Of a stretch of 64,000 bases of DNA, positions 60,899 through 64,000 are shown in pieces; position 1 is the stretch's first letter, and every line of letters starts with the position of its first letter. Origin of the DNA: an uncultured Vampirovibrio sp. Lineage in GTDB: Bacteria > Cyanobacteriota > Vampirovibrionia > Gastranaerophilales > Gastranaerophilaceae. The DNA lies in assembly GCA_910583875.1 (NCBI GenBank), contig CAJTXT010000001.1:726192-790191 (forward strand), given 5' to 3'. The position numbers and the translations under genes are program-made. The notes beneath the pieces are model-generated. The model worked only from the letters and a program-made list of their open reading frames with translations. It made no database searches and had not been told where the DNA came from.

Positions 60899-62239
60899 TT
60901 ACTCCGATAATAAGAAAACTTTATTTCCCCTAAGAGGGAAGAATAATACGCGTCCATCATCAAGTAAAATAAAATTATACCAATCATAAAAATTTTTAAA
61001 ATCATCTATAATTTTTGATTTTCCGGTTTTTACGTTGAGAATTTCTGCTCTGTAGTCAAGATTTGAACTACCGTCAATATAATATTTCCTTCCTACATAA
61101 AGAAATAAATTGCCGCTTTTTAATATAATGTATTTGGGATAATGCCTTGCAATATGTAAAGTACCTATTTTTTTGTATGATGGTGTTGCCCCATCTTTAT
61201 TTACTTTTAAAACATTTTTTCTATTTTCAATTATGTAAAAATAATCGTCATTCTTTATATATTGGTAATTATTTTTAGGATTTAGATTAAGAGAATATTG
61301 GTAATTAAAATCTTTTGGGTATTGTTTCTTCAAGTTTTCCAGACTTATAACCTCTGTAAAATCTCCTGTTTTAGGACTATAAATTAAATTTTTCTTACTG
61401 TTCTTATAATATGCAGTAAATAATATATTACCATTCTCTAATAAATAAGCTGATTTAAGTTTAGCTTGTGTTTCATTTTTTAATATATGAAAATCTTCAT
61501 CTTTAGGATTAAAAATTTCCATTTTGCAAGAATTTTCATATTCTGAATTATAAATAAAAAGAATACGTCCATCCTTTAATACTTTATAATAGCTAATTTT
61601 GTCTTTTATTTTTCTTTTGCCTATAATCCTTAATTCATCAGTTGTTGGATTGTATATATGAGCGTATGAATTTTCATCAAGGAGTTTAATGTACTTTTGA
61701 TATTCTTCATATAATTTGGCATTTCTTTTTATAAAAGGAAGATAGATTTTTTCCTTATCTTTTTTGCTAATATATTCATTTTCCCAATAGTTTTTAAATT
61801 CAGTTTTAATTTTAGGATTTTCTATTTGATTATTTTTATAATATTCTGAACTAAATTTTTTTGATGGGTAATAAATATCATAATATTTAGTTTCAAAGTT
61901 ATATTTTATTAAATTATAAATGTTACTATAAAAGTGTTCATCTGCTGCCGGATATGAGTTTATAAGCAAAATGTTATCATCTTTTAGTTTAATTTTTATA
62001 TCATATTTTTTATCTGTGTTATAGAATTTAGTTTTATAAAATTTATTTTCTTTAGGATTAAATATTGCATTAATTCCAAATAATACATTTCCGTTGTTTA
62101 ATTTAATAGCAATATCTTTTATATTGAAGTCCAATTGTATTTCTTGTATTTGAAATTCATCATTATTTGCAATTGCAAAATTGACATTAGATAAAACTAT
62201 AAAGCCTAATAAAATAAGTGTTTTCAAAACTTTAAACAT
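60899..62239 (-). CDS. exported protein with kelch-like beta-propeller repeats
   Basis: 446 residues. A signal peptide (MFKVLKTLILLGFIVLSNVN, cut near AIA-NND) is followed by units with the pattern L-x-(D/N)-G-x-(V/I)-L-F ... (F/Y)-x-P-K-x-x-x-F: KLNNGNVLFGINAIFNPKEN, LLENGNILFTAYY, ILKSGNLFLYVGR, LLDDGRVLFFPL. This spacing resembles kelch or similar propellers. Lys/Tyr/Asn-rich and of lower GC than its neighbours. Surface binding role likely; partner unknown. Confidence 0.6.
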   Translation of the reverse strand: MFKVLKTLILLGFIVLSNVNFAIANNDEFQIQEIQLDFNIKDIAIKLNNGNVLFGINAIFNPKENKFYKTKFYNTDKKYDIKIKLKDDNILLINSYPAADEHFYSNIYNLIKYNFETKYYDIYYPSKKFSSEYYKNNQIENPKIKTEFKNYWENEYISKKDKEKIYLPFIKRNAKLYEEYQKYIKLLDENSYAHIYNPTTDELRIIGKRKIKDKISYYKVLKDGRILFIYNSEYENSCKMEIFNPKDEDFHILKNETQAKLKSAYLLENGNILFTAYYKNSKKNLIYSPKTGDFTEVISLENLKKQYPKDFNYQYSLNLNPKNNYQYIKNDDYFYIIENRKNVLKVNKDGATPSYKKIGTLHIARHYPKYIILKSGNLFLYVGRKYYIDGSSNLDYRAEILNVKTGKSKIIDDFKNFYDWYNFILLDDGRVLFFPLRGNKVFLLSE

Positions 62240-62297
62240 AGACTATATATTCCCTTACGAACATTATCTTAAACATTTATAAAATCATTTAGTTTTT

Positions 62298-62328
62298 TGT
62301 CATGCTGAACTTGTTTCAGCATCTTACC
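62298..62328 (+). repeat. short dispersed palindrome, plain form
   Basis: TGTCATGCTGAA, CTTG, TTTCAGCATCTTACC, between two minus-strand genes. Confidence 0.85.
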
Positions 62329-62418
62329 AATTGTAATAAATGTATTAATCTTATGAAGAAATCGGAGTTTTTTCAAAGCATTGTTTTACTTTGTAATTTG
62401 TATTTAATCTGGTGAAAA

Positions 62419-63345
62419 TTATTTTAATTTAGACCCTTGATGAGAATTTCGTTCTTCTAGTAATTTATCAATTTTATTTAATACAACAAATTTTTTACTT
62501 AGCCACCCAGGGGCAAGCATGTTAGGCTTTAATCCGTTTCCTGCTAAACGGTGAATAGTTACTTCTGGCGGTAAAAGTTCAAGAAAATCACACGCTGTTT
62601 CAACATATTCATCTTCTTCCATCATAGGAATTTTGCCTTGATAATATAATTTTGTTAAACGCGTATTTTGCAGTACACATAATAAATGGATTTTTACTCC
62701 ATTAACACCTAAATCGCCTAAAACTTTTGCGGTTTCAAGCATATCTTGCTTAGTTTCATTCGGTAAACCAAGTATTACGTGTGCACATACATTTATGTTT
62801 CGTTTTTGAGTTTCTTTTAACGCTTTGCAAAATGTTTCAAAAGAATGACCACGGTTTATAAATTTAAGTGATTTTTCATGAATACTTTGAAGTCCATATT
62901 CAAGCCATATATAATGTTTTTTCGTATAGTCAGAAATTAAATCAAGCTTTTCATCATCAACACAGTCAGGACGAGTACCGATAGACATTCCTATAACTTC
63001 ATCATGAGAAATTGCTTGGTCATAAATAGTTTTTAATTCATCAACAGGTTTATAAGTATTTGTGTATGCTTGAAAATATGCAAGAAATTTTTGAGCTTTA
63101 TATTTTTCTTTAGATAAAGCAATACCAGAATCAAGCTGCTCTTTAATAGATAGTTTATTTGAATAAAGCTGTGAAAAACTTCCGCCGTTATCACAAAAAA
63201 TACAACCTTCATTAGAAATTGTTCCGTCACGATTGGGGCAGGTAAACCCTGCATCTAGTGTGACTTTGTATACCTTTACTCCATATAAATTTCTAAGATG
63301 ATCGCTAAAACGGTTGTATCTTATTTTTGTATTATAAAAGAACAT
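62419..63345 (-). CDS. TIGR01212-family radical SAM protein (YhcC-like)
   Basis: 308 residues. The iron-sulfur motif is in FTCPNRDGTISNEGCIFC, with the wide spacing typical of this family, followed by QAYTNTY, GTRPDCV, WLEYGLQSIHEKSL and CAHVILGLPNET. The family has homology to Elp3-type enzymes, but the reaction is not known to me. Its start overlaps the stop of the zinc-ribbon gene by one base. Confidence 0.88.
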   Translation of the reverse strand: MFFYNTKIRYNRFSDHLRNLYGVKVYKVTLDAGFTCPNRDGTISNEGCIFCDNGGSFSQLYSNKLSIKEQLDSGIALSKEKYKAQKFLAYFQAYTNTYKPVDELKTIYDQAISHDEVIGMSIGTRPDCVDDEKLDLISDYTKKHYIWLEYGLQSIHEKSLKFINRGHSFETFCKALKETQKRNINVCAHVILGLPNETKQDMLETAKVLGDLGVNGVKIHLLCVLQNTRLTKLYYQGKIPMMEEDEYVETACDFLELLPPEVTIHRLAGNGLKPNMLAPGWLSKKFVVLNKIDKLLEERNSHQGSKLK

Positions 63346-63512
63346 TAGTCTTGTTTTGGTTCATCAATAACAGGATATACATAGTGTTCACCGCAATTTG
63401 GGCATACAACTTCTTGCTGTTTACCATTTTCTAATGCAGCAACTTCAAATAAACATTTACATCCTGATTGCACACATCTGATTGCCCAAGTTGGTCTAAT
63501 AAGTCTTGCCAT
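63345..63512 (-). CDS. small zinc-ribbon protein (55 residues)
   Basis: Read from the minus strand: MARLIRPTWAIRCVQSGCKC, then VVCPNCGEHYVYPV. Two Cys pairs (C18/C20 and C37/C40, with C13 near) suggest a zinc ribbon. AGGGGAAT upstream. One-base overlap with the radical SAM gene implies co-translation. Confidence 0.75.
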   Translation of the reverse strand: MARLIRPTWAIRCVQSGCKCLFEVAALENGKQQEVVCPNCGEHYVYPVIDEPKQD

Positions 63513-63679
63513 AATATTCCCCTTAAATAACTATAAAATTTATTAAAATATAATATAATAGTTTTTTATTTATAGCAAATTATTAATTTTTATAAAGCCA
63601 AATTTTCTTGATTTTATTGGTTTTGAGCTGATGAATAAAAAAATAAATAAAATTTTTCAAAAAAAATTAAAAAAATGTG

Positions 63680-63708
63680 TTGAAATTATTTTTTCTTTGG
63701 TTTATATT
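63680..63708 (+). promoter_or_regulatory. upstream promoter of the tandem pair
   Basis: TTGAAA (63680-63685) and TATATT (63703-63708), 17 bp apart. Confidence 0.65.
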
Positions 63709-63835
63709 GTCTAAGTGGCTAAAACCACTGGTCAAGACTTAAAGTTTAAATAATGGTTTAGATTAAAGTTAAGACAAGGTAACATAATTGATGTTGCTAA
63801 TCTGAAAAAACTTCAAAAAACTTTTAAAAAAGTTG

Positions 63836-63863
63836 TTGACAAAGAAAATTGAAGTAGTAAGAT
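63836..63863 (+). promoter_or_regulatory. downstream promoter of the tandem pair
   Basis: TTGACA (63836-63841) and TAAGAT (63858-63863), 16 bp apart; a stem GTCGC/GCGAC follows at 63871-63884. Confidence 0.7.
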
Positions 63864-64000
63864 ATAAATTGTCGCTAAAGCGACTAAGAGTTTAAAGGAA
63901 TGAGGAAGAGAGACGGAAGTTAAATTCTGCTGAACTTTAGACGAGAATAATAGAACCTTGACAATAGAATAGCTAAAAACGATAAATACCTGTTGATTTT

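Larger units (their letters stand above)
63513..64000 (+). promoter_or_regulatory. probable leader of an rRNA operon
   Basis: 488 bp without a gene, with two strong tandem promoters and a small hairpin, and ending in ACCTTGACAATAGAATAGC, a pattern seen in 16S leaders of several phyla. The 16S gene itself would begin beyond 64000. This reading is inference. Confidence 0.5.

Noticed and set aside
1..64000. tRNA genes, prophage, IS elements with transposase
   Set aside because: None recognised in any gap or ORF.

Overview
This 64 kb window is AT-rich, densely coded bacterial chromosome. Several things point to a non-photosynthetic relative of cyanobacteria (Melainabacteria/Vampirovibrionia, most likely a gut Gastranaerophilales): the ATP synthase beta and epsilon genes form their own two-gene unit as in cyanobacteria, a ycf46-ycf35-DUF2997 cluster otherwise familiar from cyanobacteria and plastids is present, and no photosynthesis gene is seen. 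This placement is inference from gene content; no 16S sequence lies in the window, although the right edge looks like the leader of an rRNA operon.

Layout. 1-2.4 kb: leuA (cut by the left edge) divergent from purB. 2.5-9.2 kb (minus strand): DUF2997/ycf35/ycf46, a radical-SAM NrdG-like activase, a helix-hairpin-helix membrane protein and three tandem SGNH-hydrolase paralogues. 9.5-14.4 kb (plus): infA-rpmJ-rpsM-rpsK-rpsD-rpoA-rplQ-truA-rplM-rpsI. 14.9-17.5 kb: atpD-atpC and crcB. 18.2-25.3 kb (minus): folC-murG-ftsW-murD-mraY-murF. 25.5-33.4 kb: ferredoxin-type membrane protein, CxxCxxCC protein, two flavodoxin-fold proteins, a sigma-70 factor, a degenerate histidine-kinase-like protein with a MalK-type ATPase, and ybaB-recR. 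34-43 kb: ABC exporter, rqcP, a pilin/YadA-head/S74 fusion with a DciA-like gene, tyrA, a glycine-zipper protein and two sRNA candidates. 43.2-50.1 kb: histidine kinase, response regulator, PilB-like ATPase and an SKI2-like helicase. 50.3-58.8 kb: the S10/spc ribosomal operon from rpsJ to rplR, which stops before rpsE. 59-63.5 kb: recF, a class II aldolase, an exported propeller-like protein, a radical SAM gene and a zinc-ribbon gene. 63.5-64 kb: tandem promoters of a probable rRNA operon.

The most unusual content is between the genes. Eight intergenic sites carry very long hairpins with 31-49 bp arms, nearly all perfect. The arm sequence is different at every locus, but the central core is shared. 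Family A (five copies) has a short core with an invariant 11-nt loop (TAGGTATCGCG) on a stem that shows compensatory change. Family B (three copies) has a core of about 100 nt with several hairpins and a TGTCT-containing loop. The arms run up to, and sometimes into, neighbouring stop codons or promoters, as if an element had copied its flank in inverted orientation. A third, unrelated class of short palindromes (TGTCATGCTGAA...TTCAGCATCTTACC) is scattered in the larger gaps, in a plain form and in a form with a loop insert.

All function calls are by reading motifs and family resemblance by eye; no database search was run.
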